Positions 37,182 to 46,290 of a stretch of DNA of 64,000 bases are shown piece after piece. Source of the DNA: Spiribacter halobius. Lineage in GTDB: Bacteria; Pseudomonadota; Gammaproteobacteria; Nitrococcales; Nitrococcaceae. Below the pieces are notes generated by a model, which saw only the letters and a program-made list of their open reading frames with translations, was not told where the DNA came from and made no database searches. A program made the position numbers and the translations under genes. Location: the NCBI RefSeq assembly GCF_020883455.1, contig NZ_CP086615.1, positions 124,001 through 188,000 on the forward strand. Direction: 5' to 3'. The stretch's first letter is position 1, and every line of letters begins with the position of its first letter.

Positions 37182-38174
37182 GTGAGAGCGATGGGGATAT
37201 TACGCCACGGCGGCGTCCAGGAGCTACGGCACCTCGAGCTCGAGAAGCCCGAGCCCGGCGTCGGGGAGGTGCGGGTGCGCGTGGTTTGCAGCGCCATGAA
37301 TCCCGCCGATATCCGCGCCCGCGAACCGTCGCCAGCGCGTCGCATACCCCGTAGCTTTCCCCTGGTGACGGGCTACGACGTGGCCGGCGAGGTGGACGCC
37401 ATCGGCCCGGGGGTGTCGGATCTCCAGATCGGCGACCCGGTTCACGGCTCGCCCGACCTGTTACGGCAGGGCGCCCATGCGGAATATGTCATCGTCGACC
37501 ATCGGCGCCTGCGAAAAATCCCCTCCGGCTGGTCGTGGGAGATGGCGGCAGCGCTGCCGCTGGCCGGCGTCACCGCCCTCGAATGCCTTGAGCGGGCGAG
37601 GCAGACGGTGGCCGCGGAACGGGTACTGATCCACGCCGGTGCAGGCGGGGTCGGTCATCTGCAGATCCAGCTGGCCCGTGCCATGGGGCTCGAGGTCTGG
37701 ACCACGGCGGGCCGGGACGAGAGCGTCGCCCTCTGCAGCCAGCTTGGCGCCAGGCGCGTGATCGATTATCGCCACGCGAGCTTCGTGGCAGCCTGCCGGG
37801 AGGCATTGCCGCCGCTGCGGATCATCTTCGACAACGTCGGCGGTGCCTGTTTCGAGGACTCCCTGGAGGCGATCGGGCCGATGGGGGTGCTGGTGTCCAT
37901 CGTGCCCACGCCGTCGCAGCAGATCGCCGAGCGGCTGTTCCTGAAAGCGGCCACCGTTACGCACCATGTCATGGGCGCTGCCACCTTTACCGGGATTGAC
38001 CCTGACGCCCAAGGCCTGGCGTTGCAGCGGCTGGTGACGCTCGCCGAATCCAGGGCAGTAGCCCCGCATGTCTCGGCGGTATACCGCGTAAGGGATCTCG
38101 CCCGCGCGCACGAGCACCTGGAACGGGGAAGAACGCTGGGCAAGGTCGTGATACGCGTGGCCGACGGCTGGTAG
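37182..38174 (+). CDS. Zinc-type alcohol dehydrogenase / quinone oxidoreductase-like enzyme
   Basis: A 330-residue MDR-superfamily NADPH-dependent reductase lacking structural zinc cysteines. It has the N-terminal AMGILRHGGVQEL, VRVVCSAMNPADIRAREP, the cofactor motif HAGAGGVGHLQIQLARA and a C-terminal ERGRTLGKVVIRV. GTG 37182 gives the family's usual start VRAM-like; an ATG 9 bases later is also possible. It is divergent from an AraC-type regulator and likely reduces quinones or enones. Confidence 0.86.
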   Translation: MRAMGILRHGGVQELRHLELEKPEPGVGEVRVRVVCSAMNPADIRAREPSPARRIPRSFPLVTGYDVAGEVDAIGPGVSDLQIGDPVHGSPDLLRQGAHAEYVIVDHRRLRKIPSGWSWEMAAALPLAGVTALECLERARQTVAAERVLIHAGAGGVGHLQIQLARAMGLEVWTTAGRDESVALCSQLGARRVIDYRHASFVAACREALPPLRIIFDNVGGACFEDSLEAIGPMGVLVSIVPTPSQQIAERLFLKAATVTHHVMGAATFTGIDPDAQGLALQRLVTLAESRAVAPHVSAVYRVRDLARAHEHLERGRTLGKVVIRVADGW

Positions 38175-38211
38175 TGGCGCCGTTGCGGCGGGCTGATTTC
38201 GAGGCTGGCAC

Positions 38212-38835
38212 TTGAATCTGGACACCCTGCAACTGTTCGTCCCGGCGTGCTTTGCGCTCAATCTCGCGCCGGGGCCGAGCAATCTGCTGGCGCTGAATCA
38301 CGGTACCCGGTATGGCTGCCGTAGCGCCGTGCTGGCCGGGTTCGGGCGGCTCGCGGCCTTCAGCGGCATGCTGGCCCTGGCGGTGGTGGGGTTGGCTGGC
38401 GTCCTCCAGGCTTCGGAGGCGCTTTTCCTCGCGGTCAAGCTGCTCGGCGCGGGCTATCTGGTCTACCTGGCCTGTCAGCTCTGGCGGTTGCCGCCGCGGG
38501 AGCCCGGAGAGCCTGCGCCAGGTGGACAGGGTCTGCTGGGGCTCGCGCGGCGCGAGTTCATGCTCGCCGCCGGCAACCCCAAGGCGATCGTGATATTCAC
38601 CGCTTTCCTGCCCCAGTTCGTGCATGCAGGTGCGCCCGTCCTGCCTCAGCTTGCATTGCTCGGTGGTCTGTTTCTCGTGCTTGAGTGGCTGGCGATTGCC
38701 GCCTATGCGGTCCTTGGAGCGCGACTGGCGCACTGGCTTCGCCGGCCGGCCAGTCAGCGTCTCTTCAGCCGAGCCTGTGCGGGGCTTCTCGGCTGGGCGG
38801 CGCTGGTTCTCCTGCTCTCGCGACGCCACACCTGA
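38212..38835 (+). CDS. LysE/RhtB-family amino-acid exporter
   Basis: A 207-residue protein with five or six membrane segments. The N-terminal family signature LAPGPSNLLALNHGTRYGCRSAVLAGFGR is present in shortened form, with AGNPKAIVIFTAFLPQFV in the middle. TTG 38212 is the likely start, with GAGGC upstream and no better codon nearby. It follows the oxidoreductase gene by 37 bases and may share its transcript. Substrate unknown; homoserine, threonine or lysine analogues are typical. Confidence 0.83.
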   Translation: MNLDTLQLFVPACFALNLAPGPSNLLALNHGTRYGCRSAVLAGFGRLAAFSGMLALAVVGLAGVLQASEALFLAVKLLGAGYLVYLACQLWRLPPREPGEPAPGGQGLLGLARREFMLAAGNPKAIVIFTAFLPQFVHAGAPVLPQLALLGGLFLVLEWLAIAAYAVLGARLAHWLRRPASQRLFSRACAGLLGWAALVLLLSRRHT

Positions 38836-39092
38836 GCCGGGCCTGGCGACGGAGGCGGCGACCTCGCGTACAGCCCCCGATCCGGAAAAAGCAATGCGGG
38901 GCGCCTCTTTCTAGTGCGCCGCCGCACGGTAGCGGTGCATTATGAATACACATTGACCTTCCGGCCCACCCGAATCCGCGCCATACAACGCTCTCCGACG
39001 ACTGGTCCCGATGTTGCAAAGGTTGCGAGTCGCGGGCTGCCTGCGGGTCCGCGGCTCATGCCTGGAACAGTCAGTCCGAGAGGTGACGTCCG

Positions 39093-40208
39093 ATGAAGTT
39101 TGCATGCAATTCGCCCCGGCGGGTGGTCCGCCGGGTCTTCCCCGCGGCCGCCGGCACGCTGGCCGCACTGATGACCGCTGCCGCCTGGGGCGCCGACTAC
39201 AGTTGGACGCTGCAGACGGGCTACGCGGCGGGTGACGAGCAGCACCAGTCCTACGTGGCACTCGCGGAGAAGATCGAGGCCATGTCCGGCGGCCGCCTCG
39301 AGATCGACGTCAGCCCGGGCGGGACCTTCGTCCCGGCCTTCGAGGTCATCGACGCGGTGAATGACGGCATTCTCGACGCCGGTGGCGGTGACGGCGACTA
39401 CCTGGTCGGCCGGCATCCTGCCGGCAGCCTGTTCGCCTCCTCGCCGGGGTTCGGCATGGATTCCATCACCCTCATGAGCTGGATGCGCTATGGCGGTGGT
39501 GACGAGCTCTTCGACGAGTACGTGAGCGAGGTGATCGGCTTCAGCGATGTGCAGGTGTTCGCGATGAGCCCCGCGCTGGCGCAGCCGTTCGGCTGGTTCG
39601 AGGAGCCTATCGAGAGCGTTGCCGATATCGAGGGCATCAAGTTCCGGACCCCGGGTCTGCCCGTGGACGTCATGGAGGAGATGGGCGCAGCGGTGGTCAC
39701 GGTGCCCGGCTCCGAGGTGGTGCCGGCCCTGGAGCGTGGTGTCATCGAGAGCGCCGAGTACTTCAGCCCCAAGGCCGATCTGACCCTTGGCCTCTCGGAC
39801 ATCCGCAAGATCTACATGATGCCGAGCTATCTGCAGATCGGTCTCGTGCTCAACGTCTACGTCAACGAGGCGAAGTGGCAGGAGCTGCCCGAGGATCTGA
39901 AAGCGATCGTCGAGCACGCCATCATGGCCGAGTCGGCGGATTTCTACTGGCGCTACCTGAGGGACAACGCCGAGGCGCTGGCCTACATGGAGGAGGAGCA
40001 GGGCGTCACCGTGGTGCGTACTCCGGATGACGTCATGCGTGCCCAGCTCGACGCCTGGGAGGTGGTCCTCAATCGTCATGCCGAGGAGGACGAGTTCTTC
40101 GCCGGCGTGCTCGAATCCCAGCGCGCCTATGCGGACCAGGCAGTGGGCCTGAAGGCCCGGATCACCCCGCCCCTGAACATTGCCCTCGAGAAGTACCGCG
40201 AGGAGTAG
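39093..40208 (+). CDS. TRAP transporter solute-binding protein, DctP family
   Basis: A 371-residue periplasmic binding protein. The N-terminus has arginines (SPRRVVRRVFPAAAG) and a hydrophobic stretch ending AAAWGAD, possibly Tat-like. The body has the DctP signature GGRLEIDVSPGGTFVP, DIEGIKFRTPGLPVDVMEEMGA and the helix YFSPKADLTLGLSDI. DctP-type proteins usually bind carboxylates through a conserved Arg (here in KFRTPG). It leads a TRAP operon with amidase and racemase genes, which suggests an amide or amino-acid-like substrate. Confidence 0.92.
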   Translation: MKFACNSPRRVVRRVFPAAAGTLAALMTAAAWGADYSWTLQTGYAAGDEQHQSYVALAEKIEAMSGGRLEIDVSPGGTFVPAFEVIDAVNDGILDAGGGDGDYLVGRHPAGSLFASSPGFGMDSITLMSWMRYGGGDELFDEYVSEVIGFSDVQVFAMSPALAQPFGWFEEPIESVADIEGIKFRTPGLPVDVMEEMGAAVVTVPGSEVVPALERGVIESAEYFSPKADLTLGLSDIRKIYMMPSYLQIGLVLNVYVNEAKWQELPEDLKAIVEHAIMAESADFYWRYLRDNAEALAYMEEEQGVTVVRTPDDVMRAQLDAWEVVLNRHAEEDEFFAGVLESQRAYADQAVGLKARITPPLNIALEKYREE

Positions 40209-40284
40209 AGGGAAAGCCTCACTCCCCCAGTCCACAGGCAATCGGCGGCGCTCCAGCCGGAGCGCCGCCGGGGAGGCGGTGACC

Positions 40285-40890
40285 ATGACCGACCCGCAAC
40301 GACCCCAGTATCAGGATGAGCTGATTGGCGATTTCGGCACGCCGATTACCGGCGACCCGGCGCTGCCCGTGCCGCTGCGCCGCGTCGTGGCGGCAATCGA
40401 TCGTGGCTCGGAGCTGATCGGGTACGCCGTTTCGGTGTGCATCCTGTTCCTGACGGCGGTGATCATCTTCGAGGTCATCAGCCGTGGCGTATTCGGCGCG
40501 CCCACCATGTGGGCCTACGACCTTAGCTACATGCTCTACGGCACGATCTTCATGCTGGGGGCGGCGGTCACGCTGCGCTTCGGCGGCCATATCCGTACCG
40601 ATATCTTCTTCGCGAAGTTCCCGCCGCGAACCCAGGCGGCGATCGACATCGCCTTCTATCTGCTGCTGTTCATACCCGGCATGTGGCTTTTCCTCGTCGT
40701 CGGCTACGACAAGGCCCTGCACGCCTTCGTCACGGGAGAGCGCAGCGGTCTGAGCCCCTGGCGGCCCCTGCTCTGGCCATACCGGGCGGTGATTCCGCTG
40801 ACGTCACTGCTGCTGATCGTTCAGGCGGTCTCGGAAATCCTCAAGCGCGTGAGCGTGTTCTACGGGAGCGGCCAGCATGGACATGAATGA
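40285..40890 (+). CDS. TRAP transporter small permease (DctQ)
   Basis: A 201-residue protein with four membrane segments and the DctQ signature VISRGVFGAPTMWAYDLSYMLYGTIFMLGAAVTLRFGGHIRTD in parts. It couples the binding protein to the large permease. ATG 40285 has GGGGAGGCGG upstream, and the 3' end overlaps the large permease gene by 14 bases. Confidence 0.9.
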   Translation: MTDPQRPQYQDELIGDFGTPITGDPALPVPLRRVVAAIDRGSELIGYAVSVCILFLTAVIIFEVISRGVFGAPTMWAYDLSYMLYGTIFMLGAAVTLRFGGHIRTDIFFAKFPPRTQAAIDIAFYLLLFIPGMWLFLVVGYDKALHAFVTGERSGLSPWRPLLWPYRAVIPLTSLLLIVQAVSEILKRVSVFYGSGQHGHE

Positions 40891-42193
40891 AATCCTGGGA
40901 TTCCTGCTGCTGCTGGCGCTGCTCACCGGCATCTTCATCGGATTCCCCATCGCCTTCACGCTGATCTGCCTCACGGTGATCTTCGGCTATATCGGCCTCG
41001 GCGATCTCGTGTTCAACCTGATGGTCTTTCAGGCCTGGGGCGTGATGCGCGAGGAGACCCTGGCAGCGGTGCCGCTGTTCGTCTTCATGGGCTACGTCCT
41101 CGAGCAGGCCGGGATGATGGAGCGGCTGTTCAAGGGCTTCCAGTACATCCTCGCGCGGGTCAACGGCGCGCTCTATCTCGGCGTGCTGTTCACCTCGACG
41201 CTGTTCGCGACGGCCACCGGCATCATTGGCGCCTCGGTCACGCTGATCGGCATGCTCGCCGGTCCGGTGATGCGGGAGTCGAAGTACGACCCGGCGCTAT
41301 CCGCCGGCGCGATCACGGCGGGCGGCACCCTCGGCATCCTGATTCCGCCATCGGTGCTGCTGGTGGTGCTGGGACCGGTGATGGGCGTCTCCATCCCGAA
41401 GCTCTTCGCCGCGACGATCATTCCGGGGCTGCTGATCGCCGGTCTCTTCACCGTCTACGTGATGGTGCGGAGCTACGTGAATCCCGCGGTGGGCCCGGCG
41501 CTGCCGAAGGACAAACACCCGAGCGACTATCGCGCGGCCCTGCGGGAGTTCCTGGTCGGCATGCTGCCGCTGCTCGCGCTCATCGGCGCCTCCCTCGGCA
41601 GCATTCTCGCCGGCATCGCCACGCCCACGGAGGGGGCCGGCATGGGAGCCGCCGGAGCGCTGATTCTCGCCACCGCCTATGGGCGTCTCAGCCGCTTCCT
41701 GCTCAAGGTCTCGCTGTTCAAGAGCATGCTGGTGTCGAGCATGATCATGTTCCTGCTCATGGCCTCGAACATGTACGGCGCCGTGTTCAACCGTCTGGGG
41801 ACCGGGCCGCTGATCGCCGAGACGCTGGTGTCTCTGAATCTGAGCCCCATCGTCATGCTCGTCGCGCTGATGGTGATCATCTTCCTGCTCGGCTGGCCGC
41901 TGGAGTGGGCGCCGATCATCTTCATCTTTCTGCCGATCTTCCTGCCGGTGATTGCAGCGTCGAACCTCGACCTGCTCTGGGTGGCGACGCTGGTGGCGGT
42001 CAACCTGCAGACGGCGTTCCTTTCACCCCCGGTGGCGATGGCCGCGTACTACCTGAAAGCGGTGGTGCCCGACTGGTCGCTGACGGAAATCTACAGCGGC
42101 ATGCTGCAATTCGTGGCGCTGCAGATCGTCGCCCTGGCGCTGGTGGTGACGTTCCCGTCGCTGGCGCTCTGGCTCCCCGGTGTTCTCTTCTAG
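40877..42193 (+). CDS. TRAP transporter large permease (DctM)
   Basis: A 438-residue membrane protein with about 12 segments. DctM blocks: FIGFPIAFTLICLTV, ATGIIGASVTLIGMLAGPVMRES, SAGAITAGGTLGILIPPSVLLVV and ATPTEGAGMGAAGALILA. It overlaps dctQ by 14 bases; an in-frame ATG at 40883 is an alternative. The sodium-driven uptake substrate is unknown; the following amidase suggests an amide. Confidence 0.93.
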   Translation: MDMNEILGFLLLLALLTGIFIGFPIAFTLICLTVIFGYIGLGDLVFNLMVFQAWGVMREETLAAVPLFVFMGYVLEQAGMMERLFKGFQYILARVNGALYLGVLFTSTLFATATGIIGASVTLIGMLAGPVMRESKYDPALSAGAITAGGTLGILIPPSVLLVVLGPVMGVSIPKLFAATIIPGLLIAGLFTVYVMVRSYVNPAVGPALPKDKHPSDYRAALREFLVGMLPLLALIGASLGSILAGIATPTEGAGMGAAGALILATAYGRLSRFLLKVSLFKSMLVSSMIMFLLMASNMYGAVFNRLGTGPLIAETLVSLNLSPIVMLVALMVIIFLLGWPLEWAPIIFIFLPIFLPVIAASNLDLLWVATLVAVNLQTAFLSPPVAMAAYYLKAVVPDWSLTEIYSGMLQFVALQIVALALVVTFPSLALWLPGVLF

Positions 42194-42202
42194 GAGATGG
42201 AA

Positions 42203-43477
42203 ATGGCCGCCACCCTGGGCCCTGCAGCGGACTATCGCGGGATTGTCGCCTCCAGTGCCTCCGGCTGCGTCCGGCTGGTCGACACGCTGCTCGCGCATAT
42301 AGAGAAACTCGAACCGGAGCACCGTTGCTTCGAGCACATCGATGCGGAGGCGGTCCGCGCCCGGGCACGCTGGCTCGACGAGCGTCGGGATGCGCTGGGG
42401 CACCTGCCCCTGTACGGCATGCCGGTGGGCGTGAAGGACATCATCGACGTCGCCGGCCTGCGCACGAGCAACGGTCTCCCGACGGCGCTCGCGACCACGG
42501 CCAGCGAGGACGCCGCGGTGGTTCGCGATCTGCAGGCGCAGGGGGCGATTATCGTCGGCAAAACGGTGAGCACCGAGCTCGCGTTCCTGCACCCGGCGCG
42601 CACGCGCAACCCGAGGGGTACGGACTTCACCCCGGGGGGATCCTCCGCCGGCTCCGCCGCCGGCGTCGCAGCGGGCATGGTGGCCGCCGCCGTCGGCACC
42701 CAGACCGGAGGGTCGGTTACCCGACCCGCCTCGTTCTGTGGTGTGCATGCGGTGAAGACGACTTCCGGACTGATCGACCGCACCGGCGTGCTCAGTCAGT
42801 CCCCTACCCTGGACACCGTGGGCTTCCTGGCCTGCGACGCCGAGGCCCTGGCCGCGATCATGGAGGGCCTGACGCCACTGCAGCCACCGGGTGGAGATGT
42901 GCCCGGCCGTATCGGACTGCTGGCAGGCGGCATGGTGGATCGTGCCCCGGACTACGTGCGCGAGGCCCTGCACCGCATCGAGCGTCACTGCGCCGATCGC
43001 GTCTCCCGCGTGGTGCTGGATCCGCTGTTCGATCGCTGCGTCCCGGTACGCCAGCGCATCAACATGTTCGAGCTCCGCTATCAGTTCGAGCACTTCATGA
43101 CCGGCTACGGCAATCACCTGAGCGACACCCTGAAGGCCGGCTATCGCGAAGGCGAGGGCGTCACCGTGGAGGACTATTTCGCCGCCATTCGCGAGGGCGC
43201 CGACATTCGCCGATACGTGAACGGGCTGCTCGAGCAGTTCGATTATCTGCTGCTGCCCTCGGCCCTCGGTGAGCCTCCGAAGGGCCTCGAGAGCACTGGC
43301 GATTCGCTCTACAATGCGCCCTGGTCGCTGCTCGGCAATCCCACGGTGACGCTGCCCCTCTGCGCAGGACCGAACGGCATGCCTTTCGGCCTGCAGCTGG
43401 TGGGGCGGCACTTTTCCGAGCGTGCGCTGATCGCGGCGGGTGCGGCGCTTTCAGCCAGATTCGCCGAGGCGCTTTGA
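42203..43477 (+). CDS. Amidase-signature family hydrolase
   Basis: A 424-residue amidase-signature enzyme with the Ser-cisSer-Lys triad visible: Lys78 in VGVKDIID, Ser147 in GGSSAGSA and Ser171 in TGGSVTRPA. The order TRAP-amidase points to hydrolysis of the imported compound. AGGAG at 42192-42196 decides for ATG 42203 over ATG 42197. The substrate is not predictable; candidates include carbamoyl or N-acyl amides such as allophanate-like compounds. Confidence 0.88.
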   Translation: MAATLGPAADYRGIVASSASGCVRLVDTLLAHIEKLEPEHRCFEHIDAEAVRARARWLDERRDALGHLPLYGMPVGVKDIIDVAGLRTSNGLPTALATTASEDAAVVRDLQAQGAIIVGKTVSTELAFLHPARTRNPRGTDFTPGGSSAGSAAGVAAGMVAAAVGTQTGGSVTRPASFCGVHAVKTTSGLIDRTGVLSQSPTLDTVGFLACDAEALAAIMEGLTPLQPPGGDVPGRIGLLAGGMVDRAPDYVREALHRIERHCADRVSRVVLDPLFDRCVPVRQRINMFELRYQFEHFMTGYGNHLSDTLKAGYREGEGVTVEDYFAAIREGADIRRYVNGLLEQFDYLLLPSALGEPPKGLESTGDSLYNAPWSLLGNPTVTLPLCAGPNGMPFGLQLVGRHFSERALIAAGAALSARFAEAL

Positions 43478-43530
43478 GGCGATGGGCCACCGGCGCAGGC
43501 TTGTGCAGCGCGCCTGGTCCTGCCCCCCAG

Positions 43531-43564
43531 CTCCACGCCCTCGCGTCGCGAACGGGCGTGGGAG
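43531..43564 (+). terminator. Hairpin after the amidase gene
   Basis: CTCCACGCCC pairs with GGGCGTGGGAG (one bulged base), about 55 bases after the amidase stop. A second stem follows directly. No T run, so termination would not be of the simple intrinsic type. Confidence 0.4.
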
Positions 43565-43601
43565 TCTGCGCTGCAGCCGGGAGACGTTCTACAGCGCAGA
43601 C
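43564..43601 (+). terminator. Second hairpin between amidase and racemase genes
   Basis: GTCTGCGCTG and CAGCGCAGAC form a perfect 10-bp stem around an 18-base loop, about 90 bases before the racemase ATG. Could be a leader structure or terminator. Confidence 0.4.
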
Positions 43602-43688
43602 CCACAGGGGTCAGGCAGTGGCAAGGCCGACCCGGCGGCGTGACCGGTACACCGCCGGGCTGCCTGCCACGGGTCCGTGGAGGTCGCG

Positions 43689-44384
43689 ATGAAGGTGATC
43701 GGCATGCTCGGCGGCATGAGCTGGGAGTCCACCGTGCCGTACTACCGCACCGTCAACGAGACGGTGAAGGACCGGCTGGGCGGCCTGCACTCGGCCCGGG
43801 TGCTGCTCTACAGCGTCGACTTCCACGACATCGAGCGCCTGCAGCAGGCCGGCGACTGGACCGCCGCCGGCGCGCAGCTGGCGGACGCGGCGCGCGCCCT
43901 CGAGCGTGGCGGGGCGGAGTGCGTCGTGCTCTGCACCAACACCATGCACAAGGTGGCCCCGGCCATCGAGGCGGCCGTGGGCATCCCCCTGCTCCACATC
44001 GCGGATGCCGCCGCCGCCGCCATTCAGGCCGAGGGCATCGGCCGCGTGGGCCTGCTCGGCACCCGCTTCACCATGGAGGATGGCTTCTACCGCGACCGGC
44101 TGCGGGATCGCCACGGTCTCGACGTGCTGGTCCCCGGGCCGGCGGACCGGGCCGAGGTGCATCGGGTAATCTACGAGGAGCTCTGCCTCGGCGACACGCG
44201 CGCGGCATCCCGCGACGCCTACCGGCGGGTGATCGCCGATCTCGTCCGGCAGGGGGCGGAGGGCGTGATCCTCGGCTGCACGGAGATCGGCCTGCTGGTC
44301 GACGCGGACGACAGCCCGGTGCCGCTGTTCGATACCGCCGCGATCCATGCCCGGTACGCGGCGGAGTGGGCTCAGAGCCGGTGA
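43689..44384 (+). CDS. Aspartate/glutamate racemase family protein
   Basis: A 231-residue cofactor-independent racemase of the Asp/Glu family. The two catalytic cysteines are in LCTNTMHK (Cys82) and GCTEIGLL (Cys197); GMLGGMSWESTVPYYR at the N-terminus is typical of aspartate racemases. ATG 43689 has GGAGG upstream. It follows the TRAP-amidase genes, but two hairpins separate them. Its last 13 bases overlap the end of the convergent gene at 44372-45310. Confidence 0.88.
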   Translation: MKVIGMLGGMSWESTVPYYRTVNETVKDRLGGLHSARVLLYSVDFHDIERLQQAGDWTAAGAQLADAARALERGGAECVVLCTNTMHKVAPAIEAAVGIPLLHIADAAAAAIQAEGIGRVGLLGTRFTMEDGFYRDRLRDRHGLDVLVPGPADRAEVHRVIYEELCLGDTRAASRDAYRRVIADLVRQGAEGVILGCTEIGLLVDADDSPVPLFDTAAIHARYAAEWAQSR

Positions 44385-45310
44385 CGCAGCCACCAGAGAA
44401 GCCACCACGGAAACACGTACCGGAATACTCGGGCGGCCCCGAAGCGTGGCGGGTCCGCGGGCTGCAGGCACCAGCAATGCAGACCGCACAGGCTTGGACG
44501 GTCCCCGGCCCGCGGCTGGCGTGACAGGCGTATGTCGCCGCCGCTCCGCATGACGGCCAGCCGGATCTCGGTCTCCGGTGCGTCGGCCTCGTGGCAGATC
44601 AGGGTCACGGCGCCGTCGGCGCCGGTGCCGAGTGCCCGGACCACGAGCAGCGGCTCGGCCAGCGGCGGCCGGGTCGGATCGTGCACCGGCTCGAGCAGGG
44701 CCAGGCCACCCTCGGCCAAGGTCTGACCCACGGCGGCGAGCGTCGCCTCCATGCGCGACCCGGCATCCCGGCCCCCCGGTGCGCGCAGGCTGAGCGTCAC
44801 CCGCACCGGTGCGGCCCAGCCTGCCGCCGCGACGCTGCCGGCCAACGCGCGGCGGATCGGTGCGTCCGGGAGCCACGTCGTTGGCAGGCGTGCCAGCACC
44901 GCGCGCTCGACCAGGGAGCCGGGCAGGTTCGCTGTGAGCACCGCGGCAAGGCGGCCCGCCAGCCAGGGCTGCAGCCGCTCCCAGCGCGCTCGGTTGTCCG
45001 CGTCCGTGAGCCCGCCGGGACCGCAGATCGGGGGGCGCAGCCGGGCACGATAGTAGTCCGCGCTGAGCACGGCGCGCGTGAGGTTGATGATCGCGTCCCG
45101 GGACGGTGCGACGCTGCCATGCAGCGTCACCTGCTCGATGGCGCCGAAGGTCACGGCGAGCGGGCCGAAGGGGTCCTGCAGGCTGCGTCGGGCCTGGTCG
45201 GCCGACGCCCGGCGGATGGCCTCGTCGGTTTCTTCACCCGGTTCGATCGGCGTGCCCCAGGCGCCCGGGTCGTCGTACCCGGGGCGGAATCGGCGGCGCA
45301 GCCAGCTCAA
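44372..45310 (-). CDS. Hypothetical protein with Trp-rich C-terminal tail, last gene of the DUF2589-type operon
   Basis: A 312-residue protein with no recognised family. It is Arg/Ala/Leu-rich, with one or two mixed alpha/beta regions (FGAIEQVTLHGSVAPS, PICGPGGLTDADNRARWERLQPWLAGRLAAVL) and a C-terminus FPWWLLWWLRHRL that looks amphipathic or membrane-active. TTG 45310 overlaps the stop of the zinc-ribbon gene (TTGA), giving translational coupling; no earlier in-frame start fits. Real coding status is supported by the tight operon structure rather than by homology. Confidence 0.6.
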   Translation of the reverse strand: MSWLRRRFRPGYDDPGAWGTPIEPGEETDEAIRRASADQARRSLQDPFGPLAVTFGAIEQVTLHGSVAPSRDAIINLTRAVLSADYYRARLRPPICGPGGLTDADNRARWERLQPWLAGRLAAVLTANLPGSLVERAVLARLPTTWLPDAPIRRALAGSVAAAGWAAPVRVTLSLRAPGGRDAGSRMEATLAAVGQTLAEGGLALLEPVHDPTRPPLAEPLLVVRALGTGADGAVTLICHEADAPETEIRLAVMRSGGDIRLSRQPRAGDRPSLCGLHCWCLQPADPPRFGAARVFRYVFPWWLLWWLRHRL

Positions 45311-45606
45311 CCGCGGGGCCGGCCCCGGACGCCGCGCCGCCCCCGGTCCGGGGCGGCTTTCGGGGCAGGTTCGGCTTCCGGTGCCGCCGCCATCGCCTCG
45401 CGCATCCCCTGGTACCAGGCGTCGAGGCTCGCGAGCGCCGCCGGCGAGGCGCCCTCGGCCACCTCGAGCCGGGCACCACAGCCAGCGCAGGCGAGAGGGC
45501 GCCGGGCGAGGATCGCCTCCACGTAGAGCGGAACGGCGGTGCCGCAGAAGGGGCAGGGGGTGCTGCCCGGGGCGAGCGCGCCGCCGGCGCGCGGGGCCGA
45601 GGTCAT
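45307..45606 (-). CDS. Small zinc-ribbon protein in the DUF2589-type operon
   Basis: A 99-residue protein with an N-terminal zinc ribbon: CPFC (Cys18, Cys21) and CAGC (Cys40, Cys43), then a helix (ALASLDAWYQGMREAM) and a basic Pro/Arg/Gly tail (RGRRGVRGRPRG). No family is recognised. Its ATG overlaps the stop of the second DUF2589-type gene by 4 bases (ATGA). It is likely co-translated with its neighbours and may be an assembly or nucleic-acid-binding partner. Confidence 0.7.
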   Translation of the reverse strand: MTSAPRAGGALAPGSTPCPFCGTAVPLYVEAILARRPLACAGCGARLEVAEGASPAALASLDAWYQGMREAMAAAPEAEPAPKAAPDRGRRGVRGRPRG

Positions 45607-46280
45607 GCCGGCTCCTCCCCCTCGGGCGTCGTCGCGTCGGGCTCCGCGGGCGGCGGAGAGGGGGGCGCCGGGCGCTGGCTGACCGACTCCGCCGCAAGGC
45701 TCAGCAGCCGCGCCAGCCCTTCGGGCATGTCCGACTGCTCGATGCGCACCTTCATGCGCAGCAGCATGTCCACGGAGCGGCGCTGGCTGGTGCGTTCCTC
45801 GCGGGCGAAGGTGGCGCGCAGGGTCGCCGGCGCGCCCGCCGCCGAGCGGGCCGCGGCAGGCAGGTGCCCGAGCATCTCGCGCTGCTGCTCGCCGGTGGCC
45901 TCGGTGGCGACGATCTTCACCGTGTAGTCCAGCTCGGCGTCGCGGATCTGCAGTGCCGGGATGGGCAGCAGGCTCAGCAGCGGGATCTCGACGTCCAGCG
46001 CCTCCTCGCTGCCATCGGCGCGCTGACGCCGGCGGCGGAAGCGCACCATCTGCAGACCGCCAAGCTCGCTCGGATCGTCGGACTGGGCTGGCTCGAAGCC
46101 CACGCCGCGCACGAAGCGCGCCGTCGCCCAGGCCGCCTGGGTCTCGGCCTCCACCAGGGCGTGGATCGGTGCCCCGATGAGCTGATCCAGCGAGAGCACG
46201 TTGTTCTGGCGCGGCTCGCCGTCTGCGGGCGCAGCGCCCCCTGCGCCGTTGTCGCCGCCGTTGTCATCGGGGTCCGCCAT
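45603..46280 (-). CDS. DUF2589-type protein, second paralog
   Basis: A 225-residue protein with a disordered acidic N-terminus, then LDQLIGAPIHALVEAETQAAWATARFVRGVGFEP in parts (about 31-64), a module IPLLSLLPIPALQIRDAELD (99-118), a basic strand MLLRMKVRIEQSDMPEGLARLL (172-193) and a Pro-rich acidic tail. The same blocks occur in the 201-residue protein at 47239-47844, so the two are paralogs of the DUF2589 family. AGGAGAG precedes the ATG, and the gap to the upstream gene is 10 bases. Function unknown. Confidence 0.75.
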   Translation of the reverse strand: MADPDDNGGDNGAGGAAPADGEPRQNNVLSLDQLIGAPIHALVEAETQAAWATARFVRGVGFEPAQSDDPSELGGLQMVRFRRRRQRADGSEEALDVEIPLLSLLPIPALQIRDAELDYTVKIVATEATGEQQREMLGHLPAAARSAAGAPATLRATFAREERTSQRRSVDMLLRMKVRIEQSDMPEGLARLLSLAAESVSQRPAPPSPPPAEPDATTPEGEEPA

Positions 46281-46290
46281 GACCGCTCTC

